DNA of 64,000 bases, taken from the NCBI RefSeq assembly GCF_025857195.1, contig NZ_CP109787.1, forward strand, positions 747,501-811,500, in the 5' to 3' direction. The notes under the pieces were generated by a model, which did no database searches, was not told the DNA's origin, and worked only from the letters and a program-made list of their open reading frames with translations. The translations under genes and the position numbers were made by a program. Position 1 is the stretch's first letter; each line of letters starts with the position of its first letter. Of the stretch, positions 1 through 6,359 are shown piece by piece. Source of the DNA: Leisingera thetidis (GTDB taxonomy: Bacteria; Pseudomonadota; Alphaproteobacteria; Rhodobacterales; Rhodobacteraceae).

Positions 1-927
1 CGCTTCGTAGGTGCCGACGAACAAGTCAAACTCCTTGCGGGCATCTTCACGGGTCTCGACCTGCCAGATGTCGTGCAGCGCCTTCTTTGCCTTGGGCTGA
101 CTGCGCTTTGGCAGATAGTTCAGAACGTTGCCCGTCTTATGCACCCAGCAGCGCTGTTGCCGGGTGGAGGGATAGACTTCCTCAAGAGCCGCCCAAAATC
201 CCATGGCCCCGTCGCCGACCGCCAGTTTCGGAGCGTTGAGGCCGCGGCTTTTGAGCCCCAGCAGGACCTCGCGCCAGCTTTGGGTGCTTTCCCGCACGCC
301 GTCCTCGATGGCCAGGAAATGCTTCTCGCCGCGCGCATTGACGCCGATCACGACCAGGGCGCAGAGCCGGTCATCTGTGCCGCGCAAGCCGCTGTAGATC
401 CCGTCGGCCCAGACATAGACCCATTCATCACGGCCAAGATCGGCCTTGCGCCAGGCGTCGTACTCCTCCGCCCATTGCGCCTTCAGCCGCGCCACTGTCT
501 TGGCCGAGAAGCCGGTCGCGTCCGGGCCCAGGAGCGCCTTGAGTGCTGCGCCCATCTCGCCCGTAGAGATGCCCTTGAGGTACAGCCAGGGCAGCGCCGC
601 CTCGATCGACTTCGCCTTGCGGACGTAAGGCGGGACCAGCGCCGAGCGGAACGCCACAGGCGCGCCCGTCTTCGAGCGCACCTTCGGGATCTGCACCGTG
701 ACCGGGCCGATCCCGGTCTGCACGGCGCGTTCGGGGTGGTGTCCGTTCCGAACAACCGCGGCCCGGCCCTCCGGGGTGCGGTGTTTCGCAAATTCGGCCA
801 GGAAAGCGTCCAGCTCCGCCTCGACCGCCGTTTGCAGAAGCTCCCGCGCGCCCTTGCGCAGAAGATCCGTCAGCGGGTCCGACACGGTGTCTCGACCGGC
901 AAATTCGATGATGGTAGCGTCATTCAT
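1..927 (-). CDS. IS256-family transposase, partial
   Basis: This is the N-terminal part, about 309 residues, of the same transposase encoded in full at 2899-4146. It includes the first two acidic active-site regions (WADGIYSG and VGDGAMGFW). The C-terminal part with the third acidic residue is beyond the left edge of the window, so intactness cannot be judged. The single difference from copy 2 (position 59) changes an alanine codon (GCC) to a valine codon (GTC) if the frame is as in copy 2. Confidence 0.9.
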   Translation of the reverse strand, partial: MNDATIIEFAGRDTVSDPLTDLLRKGARELLQTAVEAELDAFLAEFAKHRTPEGRAAVVRNGHHPERAVQTGIGPVTVQIPKVRSKTGAPVAFRSALVPPYVRKAKSIEAALPWLYLKGISTGEMGAALKALLGPDATGFSAKTVARLKAQWAEEYDAWRKADLGRDEWVYVWADGIYSGLRGTDDRLCALVVIGVNARGEKHFLAIEDGVRESTQSWREVLLGLKSRGLNAPKLAVGDGAMGFWAALEEVYPSTRQQRCWVHKTGNVLNYLPKRSQPKAKKALHDIWQVETREDARKEFDLFVGTYEA

Positions 928-1030
928 GGTGGTGCGTCCTCGATGGTTGGTGGTTTGTTTGGCGACATCAAACCAACCAGATGCACCGCCAGCTTTCAAA
1001 CCGCCCAAACACCAGATTCAGCCATAGCTG
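1..1030 (-). mobile_element. IS256-family element, copy 1 (3' part outside window)
   Basis: This stretch matches 3220-4249 almost base for base; one difference was noticed, at position 59 (A here, G in copy 2). It contains the 5' part of an IS256-type transposase gene on the minus strand, starting with ATG at 927, and runs off the window edge. The outer end is at about 1030, where the two copies stop matching. The IS is inserted into the integrase gene at 1018-1380, so that the integrase reading frame ends in IS sequence. The bases next to the junction (1031-1039, CGGGATACC) would be the target duplication, but the partner lies outside the window. Confidence 0.93.
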
Positions 1031-1380
1031 CGGGATACCAATCGGTTGAACTCAGGGCGCTCCAGAACGGTACCTGAGTGCTCCAGAGTGGCCCGCAGGC
1101 GGTCAAGAGCGGTCTCCGGCTTCGCTACCCATCCCGGGGCGTTTACGCGGCTCTCCGGGGCAGAGAGTGCGTCTTCGGCCTCTGATCGTATCCTTGCCAC
1201 CAGCGTCTCGTAGCGGGCGTTTATCTCCGCTGCCCGGACGCGGGCTGTCGAAGTGTCCCGAGTCTTCAACGATTGCTTCAAGGCTTGCTGACCGAGCACA
1301 ACGGCGACATCCTTGGGGTAGTTGCGCCGATAAAGCCACGTATGGCCTTTCAAGTACGCATACTTGATCTGAGCAGACAT
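1018..1380 (-). pseudogene. Tyrosine recombinase/integrase, N-terminal fragment truncated by IS
   Basis: The first ~117 residues resemble the N-terminal region of phage-type integrases that begin with a short strand-rich motif (YLKGHTWLYRRNYPKDVA), followed by the SLKTRDTSTARVRAAEI helix that typically precedes the SAM-like domain. The start is supported by a strong Shine-Dalgarno (AGGAGGAG, about 5 nt before ATG 1380). The frame runs into the IS end and stops after the IS-encoded residues SYG, so the catalytic R..H..R..Y domain is missing here and presumably lies left of the IS, outside the window. It lies downstream of two small genes on the same strand. In the family, this protein integrates islands, often at tRNA genes; a tRNA-Gln fragment repeat is present at 5387 and 8042. 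The family call is fair, the truncation is clear. Confidence 0.75.
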
Positions 1381-1422
1381 TGCGTCTCCTCCTTCTAGTT
1401 TTGAGTTTGGGAAGAAAGGGCT

Positions 1423-1608
1423 TCAGTCGCCCTCGTAGACCCTCAGGATCAGGTCGAAGTCCGGCTCGCCGTATTCGCCTTCCAGTGGTCCGTTCAGTGA
1501 GTAGCCGCCCACGCAGTCGTCAAAGACTTCAGTGACCCGGAACAGATGCTCCGGCCAGTCCTCAGATGCGCGGATAACCACTATGTCGTCGGGGTGATAC
1601 TCGACCAT
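1423..1608 (-). CDS. Hypothetical small acidic protein (61 aa)
   Basis: A 61-residue acidic protein starting MVEYHPDDIVVIR. Its start overlaps the stop of the upstream 40-codon gene (TGATG junction at 1606-1610), and it sits 42 nt upstream of the integrase start, so the three look co-transcribed. It has no transmembrane segment and no family that I recognise. Position next to an integrase would fit an excisionase or directionality factor, but the acidic composition and lack of an evident helix-turn-helix argue against it. The function is unknown. Confidence 0.55.
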   Translation of the reverse strand: MVEYHPDDIVVIRASEDWPEHLFRVTEVFDDCVGGYSLNGPLEGEYGEPDFDLILRVYEGD

Positions 1609-1730
1609 CAGTCGATCCTGGCGAACAGGACGATGATGATCTTGCCGATGACGATTTCACCGCTGCTGGACCGTCTGGCCTTTGTCGGCTTGGATGCTAG
1701 CAGGTACTTCGCAAGTATATGAGACAGCAT
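1608..1730 (-). CDS. Hypothetical small basic protein (40 aa)
   Basis: A 40-codon frame beginning MLSHILAKYLLAS and ending in a hydrophobic tail (GKIIIVLFARID). A canonical GGAGGT Shine-Dalgarno lies 5 nt upstream of the ATG at 1730, and its TGA stop overlaps the ATG of the 61-residue gene by one base, an arrangement typical of translational coupling. The sequence carries a basic middle (KPTKARR) and one short hydrophobic segment. I do not recognise a family. Support comes only from the ribosome site and the coupling. Confidence 0.4.
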   Translation of the reverse strand: MLSHILAKYLLASKPTKARRSSSGEIVIGKIIIVLFARID

Positions 1731-1882
1731 GATAAACCTCCGTAGTTGCTATCGTTTTAGATACGGAGGGGTGCTCGATTTCAGGGGCTTTCAGTTCCCC
1801 AGGCAAGCAAACATAGTGCCTAGCAGGTCTCCCCAGTTGCACCAGAGAGAGGCGTTAGCAGTTGAAAGCGGCTGGTGAAATC

Positions 1883-2865
1883 TCACCCTTCGCCGTCGTC
1901 AACTGTTTCTTCGGGTTTGATGTAACGTTTTGCCCATCCAAACTCCGGGCGAAGGTCCGCCAGCTTCCTGAACATCGCACGCCTTTTTGTAAGCAATCGC
2001 GACATTCTCTTAAGGTTTTTCAGCTGTTCCGCAAATTGATCAGGCATGCCATCATAGCCCTTCGCAAGCAGCTCTGTAACAGACTTAAAATCCTCTGTTT
2101 TTTTGACCACCTCCCAAATGAACATCCCTCCCGCTGCGGCTGGTATCACTGCCAAAGAGGGTCCCAGAGATGCGAGCCAAGCAGAGGCCCCAACAACAGA
2201 AGTTAGTAAAGACCCAGTGAGCAGGATGCGGAGAAGGCGGGTTCTCGCAGGATGAAGGTCGAATTCAACGGGAGTTGTGATGTCAAGGATGGCATCCACC
2301 GTTTCGGCTTCAAATATTTCGGTCTCGTCAGCGACCGTTTCAGCAAGTTCTTGGAAAAGCCTTTCTTCTTCTTTTCTTTTTTCCGGCGTGTCATCAAACT
2401 CATCAGAAGCTGCTACAAGTTCCCTGCCGACTGGCGTCGCCATCATCAAAGGGCCATGAAGAGCGATCAGGGAATCTAGCGCTTCTTGTTCCTCGGGCTC
2501 GAAGTCAGGCCATTCTCCAGTCTGAATGTTGTGCTGAGCTGTCCTTGAAGCGGACACCAGACGAGTACCTCTTGCAAACAGAACAGCAAAGTTGATGTCG
2601 CCTATGTCTTTGCTGAGCTCCTTTGCATAGCTCCCTATGACCCTCTCGAGCAAGGCGGATTGGGGTGCATTGGGATTTCGAGAATAGCGATTGCTTAAGA
2701 CAGCTATGGGACCATCTGCTGAAATCAGCTCTTCGCGAATGGCGATGATCCTGTCCACATCATCAGCCGTATTCGGCACCGCAACGAGTTCTACCTTGCC
2801 ATACTTGGTTAGCCCAAATTTGACGATGTCGCTTTGATCGGGAAGGGCTTGTGCGAGGGACCTGA
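1883..2865 (-). pseudogene. C-terminal part of a YegP-domain membrane protein gene split by IS256
   Basis: About 327 residues without a start codon of their own: the only upstream ATG is inside the IS end. Joined across the 9-bp target duplication to 4259-4619 it makes one uninterrupted 448-codon frame (361 + 983 = 1344 nt), so this is the 3' part of the interrupted gene. Visible features: an alpha/beta-looking first half (KYGKVELVAVP, INFAVLFARG), an acidic linker (TVADETEIFEAETVDAIL), then one or two hydrophobic segments (LLRILLTGSLLTSVVGASAW and LAVIPAAAGGMFIWEVV), and a basic tail rich in R/K (RMSRLLTKRRAMFRKL). I do not recognise a family for this part. It is AT-richer than the chromosome to its right. 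Confidence 0.7.
2857..2865. repeat. 9-bp target-site duplication, left copy
   Basis: GGGACCTGA directly abuts the left end of IS copy 2 and is repeated at 4250-4258 directly after its right end. Length 9 fits the 8-9 bp duplications known for IS256-family elements. Confidence 0.85.
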
Positions 2866-4249
2866 GAGCTATTGTCAAATCTGGTGTTTGGGCGGTCATC
2901 AAGCGGCGGCCTGATCTTGTGTTGATGGCTTGATGCCGTTGATGAAATCGACGCCTTCGATGACGTCTGCGAGATGAGCGAAGCCGCGCAGCTTGCGCCA
3001 GCTTTTCTCAGCGCATTGGCCGAGCTTGAACATCATGTGGAGCATCCCGTCCCGGCTCAGGCATCCCTTGGTGCGTTTCGTGCGGTGGCGGATGGTGGCG
3101 AACGCGCTCTCGATGGGATTTGACGTCCTGATGCTCTGCCAGTGCTGGGCGGGGAAGTCGTAGAAGGTCAGCAGTTCGTCGCGGTCCTTGACCAGGCATT
3201 CGACCGCCTTGGGGTATTTCGCTTCGTAGGTGCCGACGAACAAGTCAAACTCCTTGCGGGCATCTTCACGGGTCTCGGCCTGCCAGATGTCGTGCAGCGC
3301 CTTCTTTGCCTTGGGCTGACTGCGCTTTGGCAGATAGTTCAGAACGTTGCCCGTCTTATGCACCCAGCAGCGCTGTTGCCGGGTGGAGGGATAGACTTCC
3401 TCAAGAGCCGCCCAAAATCCCATGGCCCCGTCGCCGACCGCCAGTTTCGGAGCGTTGAGGCCGCGGCTTTTGAGCCCCAGCAGGACCTCGCGCCAGCTTT
3501 GGGTGCTTTCCCGCACGCCGTCCTCGATGGCCAGGAAATGCTTCTCGCCGCGCGCATTGACGCCGATCACGACCAGGGCGCAGAGCCGGTCATCTGTGCC
3601 GCGCAAGCCGCTGTAGATCCCGTCGGCCCAGACATAGACCCATTCATCACGGCCAAGATCGGCCTTGCGCCAGGCGTCGTACTCCTCCGCCCATTGCGCC
3701 TTCAGCCGCGCCACTGTCTTGGCCGAGAAGCCGGTCGCGTCCGGGCCCAGGAGCGCCTTGAGTGCTGCGCCCATCTCGCCCGTAGAGATGCCCTTGAGGT
3801 ACAGCCAGGGCAGCGCCGCCTCGATCGACTTCGCCTTGCGGACGTAAGGCGGGACCAGCGCCGAGCGGAACGCCACAGGCGCGCCCGTCTTCGAGCGCAC
3901 CTTCGGGATCTGCACCGTGACCGGGCCGATCCCGGTCTGCACGGCGCGTTCGGGGTGGTGTCCGTTCCGAACAACCGCGGCCCGGCCCTCCGGGGTGCGG
4001 TGTTTCGCAAATTCGGCCAGGAAAGCGTCCAGCTCCGCCTCGACCGCCGTTTGCAGAAGCTCCCGCGCGCCCTTGCGCAGAAGATCCGTCAGCGGGTCCG
4101 ACACGGTGTCTCGACCGGCAAATTCGATGATGGTAGCGTCATTCATGGTGGTGCGTCCTCGATGGTTGGTGGTTTGTTTGGCGACATCAAACCAACCAGA
4201 TGCACCGCCAGCTTTCAAACCGCCCAAACACCAGATTCAGCCATAGCTG
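2866..4249 (-). mobile_element. IS256-family insertion sequence, copy 2 (complete, 1384 bp)
   Basis: A complete element with a single transposase gene on the minus strand. Imperfect terminal inverted repeats include a perfect 19-nt core (AATCTGGTGTTTGGGCGGT at 2878-2896, its complement at 4219-4237) and an outer AGCTAT match. It is flanked by the 9-bp direct repeat GGGACCTGA, so it inserted by simple transposition. It splits a YegP-domain gene. Copy 1 at the left window edge lies in the same orientation, so the pair brackets 1.8 kb in a composite-transposon-like layout. Confidence 0.93.
2899..4146 (-). CDS. IS256-family transposase (415 aa)
   Basis: A mutator-type DDE transposase that carries out excision and integration of the IS. 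The start chosen is the ATG at 4146 (MNDATIIEFAGRD), after an upstream GAGGAC; a longer frame extends into the IS end but lacks a ribosome site. Active-site regions are visible: WADGIYSG (first Asp), AVGDGAMGFW (second Asp), the C-x2-H-type QQRCWVHK segment usual in this family, and RTSNPIESAFATIR (Glu). The length of 415 residues is usual for the family. No frameshift or internal stop is seen, so it may be active, consistent with two nearly identical copies nearby. Confidence 0.95.
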   Translation of the reverse strand: MNDATIIEFAGRDTVSDPLTDLLRKGARELLQTAVEAELDAFLAEFAKHRTPEGRAAVVRNGHHPERAVQTGIGPVTVQIPKVRSKTGAPVAFRSALVPPYVRKAKSIEAALPWLYLKGISTGEMGAALKALLGPDATGFSAKTVARLKAQWAEEYDAWRKADLGRDEWVYVWADGIYSGLRGTDDRLCALVVIGVNARGEKHFLAIEDGVRESTQSWREVLLGLKSRGLNAPKLAVGDGAMGFWAALEEVYPSTRQQRCWVHKTGNVLNYLPKRSQPKAKKALHDIWQAETREDARKEFDLFVGTYEAKYPKAVECLVKDRDELLTFYDFPAQHWQSIRTSNPIESAFATIRHRTKRTKGCLSRDGMLHMMFKLGQCAEKSWRKLRGFAHLADVIEGVDFINGIKPSTQDQAAA

Positions 4250-4258
4250 GGGACCTGA
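4250..4258. repeat. 9-bp target-site duplication, right copy
   Basis: GGGACCTGA, identical to 2857-2865, directly follows the right end of IS copy 2. Confidence 0.85.
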
Positions 4259-4619
4259 CTTGAGAAATTCGATTCTGACTCAGTTCACTGGTCTGATCGT
4301 CTACGGCCGCATCCGGCGCGTTCCTCTTGACTGACTCGATACCGCCATCGCGGCCGGAGGCGCTGGCATAGCTCTGCGAGGTGCCGATTACCTGGCCGTT
4401 GGTGGCCTTGAGGTTGAACATGTGCTTTCCGGCCGCGGTCTCTTTGCTCTCATAGCGCGCATCATCTCCGGCATTTTTCCTGACCGACTCGATGCCGTTC
4501 TCGGCGCTGGCCTTCTGCTTGTAGCCTTCACTGGCCAGAATGTTCTCGCCGTTACCTGCCTTCAGGCGGAAGCGGAATTCGCCCGCGTTGTCGGTGTAGA
4601 GTTCGAATTTTCCTGGCAT
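4259..4619 (-). pseudogene. YegP/DUF1508-domain N-terminal part of a gene split by IS256
   Basis: The frame begins MPGKFELYTDNAG at 4619 (GGAAG ribosome site 7 nt upstream; an ATG nine codons further up is possible). It contains two tandem YegP-type repeats: FRLKAGNGENILASEGY...GIESVRKNA (residues ~10-50) and FNLKATNGQVIGTSQSY...GIESVKRNA (~60-100). Such proteins usually end soon after the second repeat, at about 110 residues. Here the frame continues past DDQTSELSQNRISQV and, with the IS and one duplication copy removed, runs in frame into the 1883-2865 segment. The present-day frame ends inside the IS. The YegP fold is of unknown function. Confidence 0.8.
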
Positions 4620-4980
4620 TGGCAAACTTCCGACGAAAGGGAACAAGACAAAAACAGAGTAGGCTTTCTACTTTTTCATCAATGGCTTGCCAAAGCCTAG
4701 CATCTTCTCTCTGGGCTTCAAGCGCATATCGCCACATCACCGGTCAACGCCACCGCCGGGTCCCCACCGCGCCATGTCCGCGGTCGAAATCAACTGCTAG
4801 CGGGCCTCCAGAGGTCTGCTGGCGGGTGGTTAGTGGGCGAGCCACTTAGTCGGCTTGTACGGTTGCCAAGTCTCAGGATACTGGTCTGCCCAGTCGAGGA
4901 AACTGTCATTGGTCACCACCCTAACGCCTAGGCCCAGAGTTGCGGAAGCATAGGGGAGAGTGGGCTAGCGGAGGACGAGT
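4620..4980. other. Intergenic stretch without recognised gene
   Basis: About 360 bp between the start of the split YegP gene and the stop of the small glycine-rich gene. Short frames occur on both strands, but none has a convincing ribosome site or recognisable product. It presumably holds the promoter of the YegP gene on the minus strand. Confidence 0.5.
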
Positions 4981-5253
4981 TCACTCCTTCGAGCCTTCCT
5001 CGTCTTCCGCCGTGAGATAGCGGTACCCGGCGTAGGCTAGAGCACCGCCGAGGATGGGCGCAGCAGCAGTAAGAGCCAAGCCAGCAGCCATTCCCCCTCC
5101 TACAGCCGCTCCAACTGTGGCAAGGCCAGAAGTAATGCCGGTCGCCCCCAGTCCGGTTACCGCCCCCAGTTGCGAAACCCCCACTAGCGCTGCGCTACCA
5201 CCAGCCAGGGCGCCACCAGTCGCGGACACCAATTCTTTGCCGTCTTTAGCCAA
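4981..5253 (-). CDS. Small Gly/Ala-rich glycine-zipper-like membrane protein (90 aa)
   Basis: The start is taken as TTG at 5253, seven nt after a GAGGAG ribosome site; a longer frame begins at 5382 but its first 40 residues look non-coding. The product starts with AKDGKELVSATGG, then about 65 residues made almost only of Gly, Ala, Leu, Val, Thr and Ser with repeated GxxxG spacing (AVGGGMAAGLALTAAAPILGG), and ends in a charged tail (LTAEDEEGSKE). This composition suggests one or two membrane-inserting helices, as in glycine-zipper proteins, pore-forming peptides or holin-like proteins. No family is recognised. It lies 130 bp outside the inverted repeat that encloses the HEPN and polymerase-like genes. 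Confidence 0.6.
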   Translation of the reverse strand: MAKDGKELVSATGGALAGGSAALVGVSQLGAVTGLGATGITSGLATVGAAVGGGMAAGLALTAAAPILGGALAYAGYRYLTAEDEEGSKE

Positions 5254-5386
5254 TACTTTTCTCCTCAAAACACGTGAGCAGGTTAGATGGCTGAACGTGC
5301 TGCGCAAAGCTGTTTCTGCCCCAGATACTGCCCCAGATTTGCTAGCGGGACGGCTAAGGCGATGAAGCGGATCGGGACGCAAGGCT

Positions 5387-5794
5387 TCCTACCACCCCAG
5401 CCAGTCCTCCTGACATCAAGCAGCTAAGGCACTCCCGGGACCCGTAGCACCCGAAATGCCCCTAGTTTATGCCCCCGCTGGGTGGCACGCTTGCTGGTCG
5501 CTGACGAGGCCGGTCTCCCATGGTTAGCGTCCCCTTCCATAGCTTTCCTCTTCCCTTGGCCTAGGGTAGGAGGGAATAGGTATAAGTATTGAATAGAAAG
5601 CGGAGGATGGAGCCCCCAGGTTCTTCCTCCCTTCCCATCCAGAACAAGAAGAAAGGGAGACCTATGGGAGACATTGAGAACCCCTGGCACTCCCGCCCAA
5701 TCGACGTCCACCGCTGGTCAGACCATCCCGAGGTTGCCGAACTCTGCGACCGGATCTGGGACGGGTATCTGCCGAACGATCAGACGTCTGGGCC
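5387..5794. repeat. Long inverted repeat, left arm (408 bp)
   Basis: The reverse complement matches 7652-8058 with one substitution and one extra C (a run of 5 versus 4) seen by eye. The arm starts with TCCTACCACCCCAGCCA, the last 17 nt of the tRNA-Gln gene, continues through the upstream region of the polymerase-like gene, and ends inside that gene after codon 44. High identity implies a recent duplication or ongoing homogenisation. Its non-coding part (5387-5663) places the same upstream sequence before the HEPN gene. Confidence 0.95.
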
Positions 5795-5807
5795 GAAATG
5801 TCACTAG
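5664..5807 (+). pseudogene. Duplicated 5' fragment of the polymerase-like gene (47 codons)
   Basis: Encodes MGDIENPWHSRPIDV and onward, identical to residues 1-44 of the 479-residue protein at 6343-7782, then three unrelated residues (KCH region) and a TAG stop. It has the same GGGAGA ribosome site as the full gene and so could be translated as a leader peptide. The TAG stop is part of the TAGGAGG ribosome site of the HEPN gene, which begins 10 nt later in the same frame. This may couple translation of the HEPN protein to the leader; occasional readthrough would give an N-terminally tagged HEPN protein. Confidence 0.7.
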
Positions 5808-5816
5808 GAGGCTGTT

Positions 5817-6359
5817 TTGGCAGCAACAACTCTACCCAATACCCCTGCTAAGTTTAAAAGGGCCATTGAAGAGGCGCTAAGAGATCAGTTTCCCGATTTT
5901 GGAGAGACACCAGGCCCCGTAATGATCGGGGTGCTGTACTTCTCAGCGGTCTGGAGCCTGTTCGAGTTCAGGGCAACTAATACAGACGCCAACCAAGAGG
6001 CGATTGTTGCCTTCGTCACAAAGTGTGACCCGTCTCACGAGCAGATCCGGGAGTTTCAGCCCGCCTTCGATTACTTCAGGGCAAGGTATATCGAGGGTCA
6101 CAAGACAAATCATAGATTTGCCAGCCTCGTCAGTGGGAACAGCAAATGCGCAACACTAATCGAAGACGCGCTTTTGGAGCGGGAAAGTTCAGGTACCGCC
6201 AAGTTGATCGGCCTCCTCTTGATCGCTTACTGCCTCAGGAACAACCTATTTCATGGCACCAAGTGGGCCTGGGGCCTTGGCGATCAGTATGAGAACCTAG
6301 CCTATGCAACGCTAGTACTTACCGAGACACTGTCGGCCTTCGCTATCGAACTTGGTTGA
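5817..6359 (+). CDS. HEPN-motif protein (180 aa), putative RNase toxin or effector
   Basis: The start is TTG at 5817, preceded by TAGGAGG with 5-nt spacing; no ATG fits better. The C-terminal helix AYCLRNNLFHGTKW carries R141-x4-H146, the Rx4-6H signature of HEPN domains, with the polar residue after Arg that is also usual. The rest is predicted helical (FKRAIEEALRDQF, MIGVLYFSAVWSLFEF). HEPN proteins with this motif are commonly metal-independent RNases in toxin-antitoxin and abortive-infection systems; others are non-catalytic. It converges on the polymerase-like gene and overlaps its 3' end by 17 nt, and both genes lie inside the inverted repeat. No MNT-type nucleotidyltransferase antitoxin gene is adjacent. 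The fold assignment rests on the motif and is moderately sure; the function is inference. Confidence 0.7.
   Translation: MAATTLPNTPAKFKRAIEEALRDQFPDFGETPGPVMIGVLYFSAVWSLFEFRATNTDANQEAIVAFVTKCDPSHEQIREFQPAFDYFRARYIEGHKTNHRFASLVSGNSKCATLIEDALLERESSGTAKLIGLLLIAYCLRNNLFHGTKWAWGLGDQYENLAYATLVLTETLSAFAIELG

Noticed and set aside
1657..1842. 61-codon frame on the minus strand
   Set aside because: No ribosome site, and it overlaps the better-supported 40-codon gene in another frame.
3142..4263. 373-codon open frame antisense to the IS256 transposase
   Set aside because: It is a high-GC shadow of the transposase, repeats at copy 1, lacks a ribosome site and has no recognisable product.
5387..5403. 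Second tRNA-Gln gene at the left inverted-repeat arm
   Set aside because: Only the 17-nt 3' end is present; no anticodon or D-arm.
5424..5711. 95-codon frame on the minus strand in the left repeat arm
   Set aside because: Antisense to the leader ORF, not preserved in the right arm because of the one-base indel, and without recognisable product.
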